Source of the DNA: CAIWHR01 sp963713275
GTDB lineage: Bacteria > Pseudomonadota > Gammaproteobacteria > Burkholderiales > Casimicrobiaceae
Direction of reading: 5' to 3'
DNA: 64,000 bases
Assembly: GCA_963713275.1 (NCBI GenBank)
Contig: CAVQLG010000022.1
Span: 14,113 to 78,112, forward strand
The position numbers were made by a program, and so were the translations under genes. The notes beneath the pieces were generated by a model. The model ran no database searches and was not told the DNA's origin. It saw nothing but the letters and a program-made list of their open reading frames with translations. Positions 17,648 through 26,956 of the stretch are shown here, one piece after another (positions within the stretch are counted from its first letter, which is position 1; each line of letters begins with the position of its first letter).

Positions 17648-18387
17648 TGGCTGCGGACCAAGCGACGCGCAAACCGCTGCTCGAGCTCTCGCGGCTCGAG
17701 GTGGCCTACGGAGGCATCCAGGCGGTCAAGGGGATCGACCTCAACGTCGATCAGGGCGAGCTCGTCTGCCTCATCGGCGCCAACGGGGCAGGCAAGACGA
17801 CCACGCTGAAGGGCATCTGCGGCGTGCAGCCGGTCAAGGCCGGCAGCATTCGCTACGAAGGGGAGAAGATCACGGGCAAACCGCCTTACCAGCTGGTGCG
17901 CCGCGGGCTCGCGATGGTGCCCGAGGGTCGTGGCGTGTTCGGCGCGCTGACGATCGAGGAGAACCTGGCGATGGGCGCCTACGCCCGGCGCGACGGCGCC
18001 GCCGTGCGGCACGACATCGAGCACGTGTTCTCGCTGTTTCCGCGCCTCAAGGAGCGCCGCCGGCAGACCGCGGGAACGCTCTCCGGCGGCGAGCAGCAGA
18101 TGCTCGCGATCGGCCGCGCGCTGATGTCGAAGCCGCGGCTGCTGCTGCTCGACGAGCCGTCGATGGGCCTCGCCCCGCTGATGGTGCAGAAGGTCTTCGA
18201 GACGGTCCTGTCGGTGTCGAGGGAAGGCGTCACCATTCTGCTCATCGAGCAGAACGCGAAGCTCGCCCTCGAGGTCAGCAGCCGCGGCTACGTGATGGAG
18301 TCGGGCCAGATCACTCTCGCCGGGGACGCGAAGACGCTGCTGCACGACCCCGCAGTCCGCGCCGCCTATCTGGGTGAGGCGGCGTGA
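17647..18387 (+). CDS. livF: Branched-chain amino-acid ABC transporter ATP-binding protein LivF
   Basis: 246 residues from a GTG that overlaps the livG stop by one base. Walker A is GANGAGKTTTLKG, the signature LSGGEQQMLAIGRAL, Walker B LLLLDEPSMGLAP, and the H-loop is degenerate (LIEQNAKLAL), a feature of the LivF family. It completes the livJHMGF transporter. The next gene begins two bases after its stop. Confidence 0.96.
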   Translation: MAADQATRKPLLELSRLEVAYGGIQAVKGIDLNVDQGELVCLIGANGAGKTTTLKGICGVQPVKAGSIRYEGEKITGKPPYQLVRRGLAMVPEGRGVFGALTIEENLAMGAYARRDGAAVRHDIEHVFSLFPRLKERRRQTAGTLSGGEQQMLAIGRALMSKPRLLLLDEPSMGLAPLMVQKVFETVLSVSREGVTILLIEQNAKLALEVSSRGYVMESGQITLAGDAKTLLHDPAVRAAYLGEAA

Positions 18388-18388
18388 G

Positions 18389-19195
18389 ATGAGCCCGAAG
18401 GGCCGTCCCGAGGGCGAACACCGCAGCGCGCAGCGCAGGTCTCCGGTGAGCAGTCCCGTCCCGCAGCCCCCCTCGCGGGTACCGCGGCCTGCCGCGCACC
18501 TGCACGCGCGCATCGTGCCTTGGCGGCACGCGCTCGCCTGGTTCGAAGACGCGATGCGCCTGTGGAAACGCGCCCCCGTGCCCTGGGCCGTGCTGGCGCT
18601 CGCGACGCTCGGGAGCGAATTCGCGCTGCAGGCCGTGCCCGCCGTGGGGTCGCTGCTCGGCAAGGTCCTGACGCCGCTGGTCGGCTGCGGGATGGTCTTC
18701 GCCGCGGCCGTCGCCGACCGCGGCCGGCGTCCGTCGGTGAGCCTCGCCATAGCGGGGTTTCGCGCCCGCGGCAGCGCGATCGCGGCGGTCGTCACCGCGA
18801 GCATGGTCGCGTTTGCCGCCGAGGCCTACGCCGCGTGGTGGGTCGCCGACGTGAACCTGCTCGCACCCGAGCGCGGCGACGCCGACCTCTCCGTCACCGC
18901 GATCCTCGGCATCTACGCGATTGGCGTCCTCGCCTCGCTTCCGGTTGGCTTCGTGCCGTTCCACGTCCTGCTGGAGAACGCCGGCTTCGGCGCGGCGTTC
19001 GCGGCGAGCTGGCGGGCGTTCGCGCTCAACACGGGCCCGCTGCTCGTCTATGCGGCGGCGTCGCTGCTGCTGCTGGGCGTCGGAATGATGACGATGGGCG
19101 TCGCGCTGGTCGTCGTTCTTCCGCTGTGGACCGCCGCCGCGTACGCGGCCTGGAAGGATATCTTCGGCCTGCGCGACGCGCCCGGGGAGACGTGA
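18389..19195 (+). CDS. BPSS1780-family integral membrane protein
   Basis: 268 residues. The first 45 are Arg/Pro-rich and probably cytoplasmic. About five to six hydrophobic helices follow, beginning WAVLALATLGSEFALQAVP. The opening motif VPWRHALAWFEDAMRLWKRAPVPW is the signature of the BPSS1780 family found in betaproteobacteria, which has no assigned function. It starts two bases after livF, so it may be co-transcribed with the transporter, but nothing in the sequence shows a transport role. Confidence 0.75.
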   Translation: MSPKGRPEGEHRSAQRRSPVSSPVPQPPSRVPRPAAHLHARIVPWRHALAWFEDAMRLWKRAPVPWAVLALATLGSEFALQAVPAVGSLLGKVLTPLVGCGMVFAAAVADRGRRPSVSLAIAGFRARGSAIAAVVTASMVAFAAEAYAAWWVADVNLLAPERGDADLSVTAILGIYAIGVLASLPVGFVPFHVLLENAGFGAAFAASWRAFALNTGPLLVYAAASLLLLGVGMMTMGVALVVVLPLWTAAAYAAWKDIFGLRDAPGET

Positions 19196-19285
19196 GGCCG
19201 GGCACCCCGAGCACGCCGCGGCCCCGCGCCCACGCGCCCGGGCATCGCAGGCGGGCAGCTCTCGGCGGGGACCGCAACCTGCAGG

Positions 19286-19561
19286 CTAGCGCGTGGGCGC
19301 ACGCGAAAAGCCGGACAGCCGCTCCGGAAGCGCTTCGTCGACGTCGACCGCGACGACCCGCGCGAACGAGGGTCCGCGCCGAGCCCAGGCCACCACGGCA
19401 GCGACGGCCTCGGGCTCGCCCTGCACCAGCGCCTCGACGCTCCCGTCGCTCAGGTTGCGCACCCAGCCCTCGACGCCTTCGGCCCGGGCGACGACCACCA
19501 TCGATTCGCGGAACCCGACGCCCTGCACGCGACCCCGGATGAGCAGCCTGCGCCCGATCAT
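19286..19561 (-). CDS. acyP: Acylphosphatase
   Basis: 91 residues, the standard size. It hydrolyses acyl phosphates such as carbamoyl phosphate. The active-site segment RRLLIRGRVQGVGFRESM carries the phosphate-binding VQGVGFR loop and its Arg. The conserved Asn lies in GWVRNLSDGSVEALVQGE. The ATG overlaps the end of the NUDIX gene upstream by four bases, forming a small unit with it and hemF. Confidence 0.94.
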   Translation of the reverse strand: MIGRRLLIRGRVQGVGFRESMVVVARAEGVEGWVRNLSDGSVEALVQGEPEAVAAVVAWARRGPSFARVVAVDVDEALPERLSGFSRAPTR

Positions 19562-20139
19562 CGCTGCCGTCGCCGCCGCTCGAGCATGAGCAGGGCCGCC
19601 ACCGTCTTGACGTCAGTGATCTCGCCGCGGTCGAGCGCGGCCAGCATGGCGTCGATCGTCAGCTCGCGGATTTCCAGGAACTCCCCGTGATCGAGCTGCG
19701 CCCCAACGTGGGTGAGCCCCTCGGCAAGGAAGAGCTCGATCGCCTCGGTCGAATACGAGATGACGGTGTGCACGGTGCCCAGCCGCGTCCACGCGCTTGC
19801 GGTGTAACCGGCCTCCTCCTTGAGTTCGCGCTGCGCGGTCGCCAGCGCCGTCTCGCCCGGATCGAGTTTCCCCGCCGGGAACTCGAGAAACACCCGGTTG
19901 AGCGGGTAGCGGAACTGGCGTTCGACGACCAGCCTGCCCTCGCCGAGCACCGGCACGATCAGGACGGCCCCCGGATGCACGATGTACTCGCGCGTCGCCT
20001 CGCCGCCGTTGGGCAGGCGCACGCGATCGCGCCGGACGTGCAGCAGCTTGCCCGCGTACACGCATTCGGAGCCAAGCGGTCGCTCGACCAGGTGATCGTC
20101 GTCGAAGCCATGCTGCGGTTGCGGTCGCGGGTCATCCAT
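19558..20139 (-). CDS. nudF: NUDIX hydrolase, ADP-ribose pyrophosphatase-like
   Basis: 193 residues. A full NUDIX box is visible, GKLDPGETALATAQRELKEE followed by AGYT, which fits GX5EX7REUXEEXGU. The upstream region (VRLPNGGEATREYIVHPGAVLIVPV) and FLEFPAGKLD are typical of the ADP-ribose pyrophosphatase group, so hydrolysis of ADP-ribose to AMP and ribose-5-phosphate is likely. It overlaps hemF by eight bases and acyP by four. The symbol reflects subgroup resemblance, not proven activity. Confidence 0.88.
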   Translation of the reverse strand: MDDPRPQPQHGFDDDHLVERPLGSECVYAGKLLHVRRDRVRLPNGGEATREYIVHPGAVLIVPVLGEGRLVVERQFRYPLNRVFLEFPAGKLDPGETALATAQRELKEEAGYTASAWTRLGTVHTVISYSTEAIELFLAEGLTHVGAQLDHGEFLEIRELTIDAMLAALDRGEITDVKTVAALLMLERRRRQR

Positions 20140-21043
20140 CGAGCCAGTCCCTGCCGGTGAGGAAATCGGAGGTAAGCCGCGCCTCGGGAGAGCCGGGTTC
20201 CGGCCGCCAGTCGTAACGCCACTTCACGATCGGCGGCAGCGACATCAGGATCGCTTCCGTGCGCCCGTTCGACTGCAGCCCGAACAGCGTCCCGCGGTCC
20301 CAGACTAGGTTGAACTCCACATAGCGGCCGCGGCGATACGCCTGGAAATCGCGCTCCCGCTCGCCGTACTCGTGGCCGCGGCGCCGTTCGAGAATCGGCA
20401 GATACGCGTCGAGGAAGCGGTCGCCGACGCTGCGCGTCAGCGCGAAGCAGCGCTCGAACCCCCCCTCGTTGAGGTCGTCGTAGAAGATGCCCCCGACGCC
20501 GCGCGGCTCGCGCCGGTGGCGCAGGTAGAAGTACTCGTCGCACCAGCGCTTGTACCTTGCGTGCACGTCGCTGCCGAAGGGCGCCAGCGCGTCCCGGCAG
20601 ACGCGGTGGAAGTGAACGGCGTCCTCGGCGAAGGCGTAGTACGGCGTGAGGTCCATGCCCCCGCCGAACCACCAGACGTCGGCTGTCGCCTCGCTCGCCG
20701 GCGCGTGCGCGACAAACATGCGCAGATTGAGGTGCACCGTCGGCACGTAGGGATTGCGCGGGTGCAGGACCACAGAGACGCCCATCGCCTCCCACGCGCG
20801 TCCCGCGATTCCGGGGCGCGACGCCGTCGCCGAGGGCGGCAGCTTGTCGCCCATCACGTGCGAGAAGTTGACGCCGCCGCGCTCGAGGACGCGGCCATCC
20901 TCGACCAGCCGGGCAATGCCGCCACCGCCTTCCGGTCGCTCCCAGGCGTCACGGCCGAAAGCGTCGCCGGCGACGGCCTCCAGCGCCGCGACCAGCCGGT
21001 CCTGAAGCGCGAGGAAGTAATGGCGGGGTACGGAGATGTCCAT
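20132..21043 (-). CDS. hemF: Oxygen-dependent coproporphyrinogen III oxidase
   Basis: 303 residues, normal for HemF. It decarboxylates coproporphyrinogen III to protoporphyrinogen IX using oxygen, a cytosolic step of haem synthesis. Landmarks are GGVNFSHVMGDKLPPSA, HPRNPYVPTVHLNLRMF, WWFGGGMDLTPYY, FYLRHRREPRGVGGIFYDDLN and RYVEFNLVWDRGTLFGLQSNGRTEA split across the C-terminal third. The ATG at 21043 leads straight into DISVPRHYFLALQDRL. An upstream extension has no family similarity. It presumably initiates the hemF-nudF-acyP run. Confidence 0.96.
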   Translation of the reverse strand: MDISVPRHYFLALQDRLVAALEAVAGDAFGRDAWERPEGGGGIARLVEDGRVLERGGVNFSHVMGDKLPPSATASRPGIAGRAWEAMGVSVVLHPRNPYVPTVHLNLRMFVAHAPASEATADVWWFGGGMDLTPYYAFAEDAVHFHRVCRDALAPFGSDVHARYKRWCDEYFYLRHRREPRGVGGIFYDDLNEGGFERCFALTRSVGDRFLDAYLPILERRRGHEYGERERDFQAYRRGRYVEFNLVWDRGTLFGLQSNGRTEAILMSLPPIVKWRYDWRPEPGSPEARLTSDFLTGRDWLDG

Positions 21044-21129
21044 GCGCGACGGGCGGTGACGGCACGGGGGATTATCGCCCGCGCAACCGGCGCGTGGGCA
21101 GCGACCCGGAAAAAACGGGGGCGCGCGGG

Positions 21130-22419
21130 CTAACCGTTGCGCGGCCCCACGGCGCGGTGCCCGATGTCGCTGCGGAACTGCATTCCCGCGAAGCGGATCT
21201 CCGCGATCGCGCGGTAGGCCGCGCGCTGCGCCTGCCCCACCGAATCGCCCAGCGCGGTGACGCAGAGGACCCGGCCGCCGGCAACCACGACGCGCCCGCC
21301 GGCGAGGCGCGTCCCCGCATGGAACACCCGGCAGTCCGGGTGGGTCGTCGCAGTCACGCGCTCGAGCCCCTCGATGGCATCGCCCTGGCGCGGCATGTCC
21401 GGATAGCCGTGCGCCGCCAGCACGACGCCCAGCGCAGCTCGCCGATCCCACTCCACCGCCGCCTCATCGAGCGTGCCTTCGCCACCGCGCTCCAGGAGTT
21501 CGAGCAGATCCGATTTCAGCCGCACCATGATCGGCTGCGTCTCCGGGTCGCCCAGCCGGCAGTTGAACTCCAGCACCCGCGGCGTGCCCGCGGTGTCGAT
21601 CATCACCCCGGCGTACAGAAAGCCGGTATAGGGAACGCCTTCGGCAGCCATGCCGGCGACGGTCGGCAGGATCACGTCGCGCATGATCCGCCCATGCATT
21701 TCGGGGGTGACCACCGGCGCCGGCGAGTACGCGCCCATCCCGCCGGTGTTGGGGCCCTCGTCGTTGTCGCGCAGCCGCTTGTGATCCTGGCTCGACGCCA
21801 GCGGCAGCACGTTGCGGCCATCGACCGCGACGATGAAGCTCGCCTCCTCGCCAGCGAGGAAGTCCTCGACGACGACGCGCGCGCCGGCGCGGCCCATGCT
21901 GTTGCCGACCAGCATCGCGTCGATCGCCGCCTCGGCTTCCGCGACGGTCGAGGCCACGACGACGCCCTTGCCGGCGGCAAGCCCGTCGGCCTTGACGACG
22001 ATCGGCGCGCCGCGCGCCGCGACGTAGGCCCGCGCCGCGACCGGGTCATTGAAGGTCCGGTACTCCGCCGTGGGAATCCCGTGCCGGCGCATGAACGCCT
22101 TGGCGTAGTCCTTGGAGCTTTCGAGCCGGGCGGCGGCCTGCGTCGGCCCGAAGATGCGCAGCCCCGCCGCGCGAAACGCGTCGACGGCCCCGGCGGCCAG
22201 CGGCGCCTCGGGACCGACGACCGTCAACTCGACGCCCTCGCGCTGCGCGAGCGCGACCAGTTCCGGAATGCCAGCGGCCTCGACGTTGGTGAGCGCGGGT
22301 TCGCGCGCCGTGCCGGCGTTGCCGGGTGCCACGAAGACCCGGGTCACCCGCGGCGAGCGGGCAAGCTTCCAGGCCAGCGCGTGTTCACGACCGCCGCCGC
22401 CGATGACGAGCAGTTTCAT
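21130..22419 (-). CDS. purD: Phosphoribosylamine-glycine ligase
   Basis: 429 residues, full-length GARS of the ATP-grasp superfamily. It joins phosphoribosylamine and glycine in purine synthesis. The N-terminal MKLLVIGGGGREHALAWKL, the ATP-grasp VVKADGLAAGKGVVVA, then DHKRLRDNDEGPNTGGMGAY and EFNCRLGDPETQ are diagnostic. It follows purH by 15 bases on the same strand, so purH and purD are likely one transcript. Confidence 0.97.
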   Translation of the reverse strand: MKLLVIGGGGREHALAWKLARSPRVTRVFVAPGNAGTAREPALTNVEAAGIPELVALAQREGVELTVVGPEAPLAAGAVDAFRAAGLRIFGPTQAAARLESSKDYAKAFMRRHGIPTAEYRTFNDPVAARAYVAARGAPIVVKADGLAAGKGVVVASTVAEAEAAIDAMLVGNSMGRAGARVVVEDFLAGEEASFIVAVDGRNVLPLASSQDHKRLRDNDEGPNTGGMGAYSPAPVVTPEMHGRIMRDVILPTVAGMAAEGVPYTGFLYAGVMIDTAGTPRVLEFNCRLGDPETQPIMVRLKSDLLELLERGGEGTLDEAAVEWDRRAALGVVLAAHGYPDMPRQGDAIEGLERVTATTHPDCRVFHAGTRLAGGRVVVAGGRVLCVTALGDSVGQAQRAAYRAIAEIRFAGMQFRSDIGHRAVGPRNG

Positions 22420-22434
22420 GCGCGCGTCCGCCGA

Positions 22435-24009
22435 TCAGTGCCGGAAATGGCGAACGCCGGTGAACACCATCGCGAGCCCGCGCTCGTCCGCGGCGGCGAT
22501 CACCTCGTCGTCGCGCACGCTGCCCCCCGGCTGGATCACGGCCGCTGCGCCGTTGTCGGCGACGACGTCGAGGCCGTCACGGAACGGGAAAAAAGCGTCG
22601 GACGCCACGACGGACCCGGCAAGCGACAGGATCGCGGCCTTGGCCTTGATCGCCGCGATCCGCGCCGAGTCGACCCGGCTCATCTGCCCCGCGCCCACGC
22701 CGAGCGTCTGCCCGTTGCCGCAGTAGACGATCGCGTTCGACTTCACGAACTTCGCGACGCGCCAGGCGAACAGCAAATCGTCGATCTGGACGGCCGTCGG
22801 CGCCTTCTTCGTGACCACGCGCAGTTCGGAGGCATGGATGTTCCGGTGGTCGGGTGTTTGCACCAGGAAGCCGCCGCCGACCCGCTTGAAGTCCCACCGC
22901 GCGGCCTTGGCCCCCGGTGCCGGCGCCGGGATCTCGAGCACGCGGACGTTGACCTTCCGCCGGATCGCCGCCAACGCGTCGTCGGTGTAGCCGGGCGCGA
23001 TCAGCACCTCGAGGAATTGCGCGGCGACCATCTCCACGGTCGCGGCGTCGATCGGGCGGTTGAAGGCGATGATGCCGCCGAAGGCGGAAACGGGGTCGGT
23101 GGCGAACGCCTTCTTGTAGGCTTCCGCCGGCGACAGCGCGATCGCGACGCCGCAGGGGTTCGCGTGCTTGACGATGACGCAGGCGGGCTCGGCGAAGGTC
23201 TTCGCGCACTCCCACGCCGCATCGCTGTCGGCGATGTTGTTGTAGGAGAGTTCCTTGCCCTGCAGCTGCCGGAACGCGGCGATGCTGCCGGCGACGGGCA
23301 CTTCGTCGCGGTAGAAGGCGGCCTGCTGGTGGGGATTCTCGCCATAGCGCAGGTCCTGCTGCTTGTGCGCCTGCAGGTTGAGGCGTTCGGGGAAGGGCAG
23401 CGCGGTCGCGTCGGGCGAGCGCGCGGTCAGCCAGTTCGAGATGGCCCCGTCGTACGCCGCGGTGTGCGAGAACGCCTTGCGCGCGAGGGCGAACCGCGTC
23501 GCGGTGGAGAGCGCGCGATCTCCGGCCTCGAGCTCGGCGAGGAGCGCGGGATAGTCGGCGGGCTCGACGACGATGCCGACGTCGTGCCAGTTCTTCGCCG
23601 CCGCCCGCACCATCGTCGGGCCGCCGATATCGATGTTCTCGATCGCCTCATCGAGCGTGCAATGCTCCTTCGCGATCGTTTCGCGGAACGGGTAGAGGTT
23701 GACGACGACGAGGTCGATCGGCGGGATGTCGTGCTTCTCCAGCGCGGCCGCGTGCGCGGGCAGATCGCGGCGCGCGAGGATGCCGCCGTGCACCTTCGGA
23801 TGCAGCGTCTTGACGCGACCGTCGAGCATCTCGGGAAAGCCGGTGTAGTCGCCGATCTCGGTGACCGGCAGGCCCGCCTCGGCGAGGACGCGGGCCGTGC
23901 CTCCGGTGGACAGGAGCTTCACGCCGAGGCGGTGCAGCCCCTGCGCGAATTCGACGAGACCGGTCTTGTCCGAGACCGAGAGCAGCGCTTGCGTGATGGG
24001 GTGCGTCAT
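22435..24009 (-). CDS. purH: Bifunctional AICAR transformylase/IMP cyclohydrolase
   Basis: 524 residues, the usual PurH length. The N-terminal IMP cyclohydrolase domain begins TQALLSVSDKTGLVEFAQGL with LLSTGGTARVL. The C-terminal AICAR transformylase domain includes LRYGENPHQQAAFYRDE, VKHANPCGVA, the catalytic Lys-His pair of that motif, and SDAFFPFRDG. It carries out the last two steps of IMP synthesis. The ATG at 24009 was chosen because it starts the conserved region; a further 14 upstream codons are proline-rich and unsupported. Confidence 0.97.
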   Translation of the reverse strand: MTHPITQALLSVSDKTGLVEFAQGLHRLGVKLLSTGGTARVLAEAGLPVTEIGDYTGFPEMLDGRVKTLHPKVHGGILARRDLPAHAAALEKHDIPPIDLVVVNLYPFRETIAKEHCTLDEAIENIDIGGPTMVRAAAKNWHDVGIVVEPADYPALLAELEAGDRALSTATRFALARKAFSHTAAYDGAISNWLTARSPDATALPFPERLNLQAHKQQDLRYGENPHQQAAFYRDEVPVAGSIAAFRQLQGKELSYNNIADSDAAWECAKTFAEPACVIVKHANPCGVAIALSPAEAYKKAFATDPVSAFGGIIAFNRPIDAATVEMVAAQFLEVLIAPGYTDDALAAIRRKVNVRVLEIPAPAPGAKAARWDFKRVGGGFLVQTPDHRNIHASELRVVTKKAPTAVQIDDLLFAWRVAKFVKSNAIVYCGNGQTLGVGAGQMSRVDSARIAAIKAKAAILSLAGSVVASDAFFPFRDGLDVVADNGAAAVIQPGGSVRDDEVIAAADERGLAMVFTGVRHFRH

Positions 24010-24220
24010 GGCGCTCCGATGAGTCAGGGGTGGAGGGGGCGGCGCCGGCACGGGTCCGGCGGCGCGCCGGCAAAGTTCGCGCGGCAGCCGGGGGCAGGCG
24101 CAGCGAGGCGGTGACGGTGCAGCGCGTTCCCCGGCGGCGCTCGACTGCGTGATTCAGGCGGCTGCGCCGCCGGACTCCGGGCAGGGGTGACCGCGTGCGG
24201 CGGGTCCTGCACGCCGCAGC

Positions 24221-24475
24221 TCAGCGTATTCCGTATTTCGTGAGCTTGCTCCGCAGCGTACTGCGATTCAGCCCCAGCATGTCTGCCGCCTGCGTCTGGT
24301 TGCCACCGGCACGTTCCATCACCGACGAGATGATCGCGCGCTCGACGTGCGTGATCACCATGTCGTAGATGTCGTGCGGCCGCTCACCGTCGAGGTGCCG
24401 GAAATACTCGTCCAGCGACTTCTCGACCGTCTTGCCGATCTCGTTGCTGCAATTGATGCGTAGGGATTTCCTCAC
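24221..24475 (-). CDS. fis: Nucleoid-associated regulator Fis
   Basis: 84 residues. The C-terminal helix-turn-helix GNQTQAADMLGLNRSTLRSKL ending in KYGIR is the Fis signature. The N-terminal dimerisation helix contains VEKSLDEYFRHLDGERPHDIY. It bends DNA and modulates stable RNA and recombination promoters. Translation starts at GTG 24475, which overlaps the dusB TGA (GTGA), so fis depends on the dusB transcript as in many proteobacteria. The roughly 210 bases between fis and purH show no gene. Confidence 0.93.
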   Translation of the reverse strand: MRKSLRINCSNEIGKTVEKSLDEYFRHLDGERPHDIYDMVITHVERAIISSVMERAGGNQTQAADMLGLNRSTLRSKLTKYGIR

Positions 24476-25548
24476 GCGGCCAGGGCCTCCCCGCCCCGTA
24501 GCGATTCGTATCCGGCGCCGAACGAAGCGCGGGCGTCCACGACACCCGCCGTCACGGGCAAGGCGGAAAGACGCTCGCCGCGTTCGGCGAGAAAGTCGAA
24601 GAAGCGGTTCACGGCGTCGACCTGCGCGACGATCGTCTGCGCCGCATTGGCGTCCGCCCGCAGGCGCTGCCCCCCGCAGAGGTCTCGAGCGTACCAGCCC
24701 AGGTGCTTGCGCGCGATGCGCACGCCGAGCTCGGCGCCGTAGAGGGCGTAGTGCTCCTGCAGGTGCGCGAGGATCAAGGCCCGCGCTTCGGCCACCGTGG
24801 GCGGGAGCGGCACGACCCCGCAATCGAGGAACTGCCGGATCTCGCGGAAGATCCACGGCCGTCCCTGGGCGGCGCGTCCGATCATCAAGGCGTCGGCGCC
24901 CGTGTGTGCGAGCACGCTGCGCGCGGCCTGCGGCGTCGCGATGTCGCCGTTGGCGATGACGGGGATCGCCACCGTCGACTTCACCGCGCGGATGGTGTCG
25001 TATTCCACGGGGCCGACGAAGCCGCAGGCACGCGTGCGGCCGTGCACGGCCAGCGCGGCGATGCCGGCGTCTTCGGCGATCCGCGCGATCGCCGTCGCGT
25101 TGCGCTGCGCCGGCGACCAGCCGGTGCGGATCTTGAGCGTCACCGGCACGTCGACGGCCGCGACGACCGCCCGGACGATCGCCGCAACCCGGGCCTCGTC
25201 CCGCAGAAGCGCGGAGCCGGCGGCGACGTTGCAGACCTTCTTCGCCGGGCAGCCCATGTTGATGTCGATGATCTCGGCGCCCCGATCGACGTTGAGGCGC
25301 GCCGCGGCGGCCATCTGTGCGGGATCGGCGCCGGCGATCTGCACCACGATGGGTCCCGACTCGCCGCGGTGGTCGGTGCGCCGCAGCGTCTTGCCGCTGT
25401 CGCGCAGCAGCGGATTCGACGCGACCATTTCCGATACCGCGTAACCGGCGCCGAGCCGCCGGCAGAGCTCGCGAAACGGGCGATCGGCGACGCCCGCCAT
25501 CGGCGCGAGCGCGAGGTTGCTGGCGATGGCGTAGGACCCGATGTGCAC
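24472..25548 (-). CDS. dusB: tRNA-dihydrouridine synthase B
   Basis: 358 residues. The flavin-dependent TIM barrel begins HIGSYAIASNLALAPMAGVADRPFR. It contains the catalytic-Cys motif IDINMGCPAKKVCNVAAGSALL, TLKIRTGW, AVHGRTRA and the FMN-binding VIANGDI / ALMIGRAAQGRPW. It reduces specific uridines in tRNA. I chose the GTG at 25548 immediately before HIGSY, where homologues normally begin; an in-frame GTG four codons earlier is possible. It forms a translationally coupled pair with fis. Confidence 0.95.
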   Translation of the reverse strand: MHIGSYAIASNLALAPMAGVADRPFRELCRRLGAGYAVSEMVASNPLLRDSGKTLRRTDHRGESGPIVVQIAGADPAQMAAAARLNVDRGAEIIDINMGCPAKKVCNVAAGSALLRDEARVAAIVRAVVAAVDVPVTLKIRTGWSPAQRNATAIARIAEDAGIAALAVHGRTRACGFVGPVEYDTIRAVKSTVAIPVIANGDIATPQAARSVLAHTGADALMIGRAAQGRPWIFREIRQFLDCGVVPLPPTVAEARALILAHLQEHYALYGAELGVRIARKHLGWYARDLCGGQRLRADANAAQTIVAQVDAVNRFFDFLAERGERLSALPVTAGVVDARASFGAGYESLRGGEALAA

Positions 25549-25732
25549 GGTCGAGAGCACCCAATGAGGCAGGGCAAATCCGGCGGGGGAGCGGATTATA
25601 ACAACCCCTCGCGGCGCGTGGAGAGCCCCGGGAAGGCGCGGTTCTCCTTTGTTTACGCTGCCCGCCGCTGCGACCGGTCGCGCCGTTCGCAGCTTGCACT
25701 CCGGGCGCTCGCGACGATCTCTCCAGAGGCTT

Positions 25733-26944
25733 TCAGCGCAGCCCGAAGAGCATGGCGCGCGTGAACGCGCGTTTGGCCGGCGGCAGCACGTCGAGCAGCG
25801 CGAGCGCAAGGCCGCGCGGCCAGCGCGCAAGCGGGTGGTCGCTGTCGAATACGGTCACGAGTCCGTGGGTGAAGGCGATGCCGCCCCAGCGATCGGCGCG
25901 CCGATCGCGGACGTAGCGTTCGAGCATCGGAGGTTCGCCGAGCGCCTCGCGCGGCGTGTCGAGAACCACCTGCGCGAGCTCGAAGGCGTCACGCAACCCG
26001 ACGTTGAACCCCTGCGCGGCGACCGGGTGCAGCGTCTGCGCCGCGTTGCCGAGGACCACCGCACGCCCTGCGACCGGGTCGGGCGCGAACTCCAGCGCCA
26101 GCGCGAACGAGCGCCGCTGCGCAACGCGCGTGAAGCCACCGACGCGCCCGCCGAGCTGAGCCGACAGCGCCGCCAGGAAATCGGCGTCGCCGGCAGCCAG
26201 CAGGCTGCGCGCGCGATCGGGCGTCACCGTCCAGACGAGGGCGTAGTGGTCGGCTTCAGGCAGCAGCGCGATCGGCCCCGCTCGGGCGAAGCGCTCGTAG
26301 GCGCGCCCGCGGGGCGGCACCGCTCGCCAGACCCTGGCCACCAGCGCGACCTGGCGATAGTCGTGACGGTGGCGGTCGAGTCCGGCGACCCCGGCGCCCG
26401 CGCCGTCGGCGATTGCGGCGAGGCGGGCGTGCACCGGGCACGACGGAGCATCGCCGCAGGCCAGCACCGCGTGCGTCGCTGCCCGGGTCACCGCCGTCAC
26501 GCTGACGGCGTAGCGGACGCGCACGCCGCTCCGGGTCAGCGCCGCGTCCAGCGCCTGCTGCAGCGCGCGGTAGCTGACCACATAGCCCAGCGCCGGCAGG
26601 CCCGCGTCGGCCGCGCTCAGCGTCGCCGCACCGAAACCCCCGGCCTGCGAGACGTCGACTTCGGCGATCGGTGTCGCCGCGCCCGGCCGCGCGGCCAGCA
26701 GCGCCCACACGCCCTGCCGCTCGAGGATCAGCCGCGCACCGTGGGAGAGCGCGAGCGAGCGATCGCCGCGCAGCGTTTCCCCTGCAGGCCGTGCGTCGAG
26801 CACGACGACGTCGAGATCGGCGTCGCGAAGCGCCAGCGCCAGGGTAGCGCCCACCGGCCCCGCGCCGACGATGGCGATGTCGTGGAGCGGCGGCGCGTGG
26901 TCGCCCGTGGCGACGGTCGCGGGCAGGGGGATGGTGGGCGCCAT
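25733..26944 (-). CDS. ubiH: UbiH/COQ6-family FAD-dependent hydroxylase
   Basis: 403 residues. The N-terminal FAD-binding motif is DIAIVGAGPVGATLALALRD. The ribose-binding segment is GRAVVLGNAAQTLHPVAAQGFNVGLRDAFEL, which includes the GNAA.TLHP.AGQGFN-like signature of ubiquinone hydroxylases. Ubiquinone ring hydroxylation is therefore likely, but which carbon is modified (UbiH, UbiI or a broad-range UbiM-like enzyme) cannot be decided here. The central part is diverged. It follows pepP by 12 bases, the classic pepP-ubiH neighbourhood. Confidence 0.85.
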   Translation of the reverse strand: MAPTIPLPATVATGDHAPPLHDIAIVGAGPVGATLALALRDADLDVVVLDARPAGETLRGDRSLALSHGARLILERQGVWALLAARPGAATPIAEVDVSQAGGFGAATLSAADAGLPALGYVVSYRALQQALDAALTRSGVRVRYAVSVTAVTRAATHAVLACGDAPSCPVHARLAAIADGAGAGVAGLDRHRHDYRQVALVARVWRAVPPRGRAYERFARAGPIALLPEADHYALVWTVTPDRARSLLAAGDADFLAALSAQLGGRVGGFTRVAQRRSFALALEFAPDPVAGRAVVLGNAAQTLHPVAAQGFNVGLRDAFELAQVVLDTPREALGEPPMLERYVRDRRADRWGGIAFTHGLVTVFDSDHPLARWPRGLALALLDVLPPAKRAFTRAMLFGLR

Positions 26945-26956
26945 CTATGGGAAGCG

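Noticed and set aside
21094..24114. Thousand-codon plus-strand open frame opposite purD and purH
   Set aside because: Arg/Gly/His-rich composition with no family features; it mirrors the third-position bias of the purine genes.
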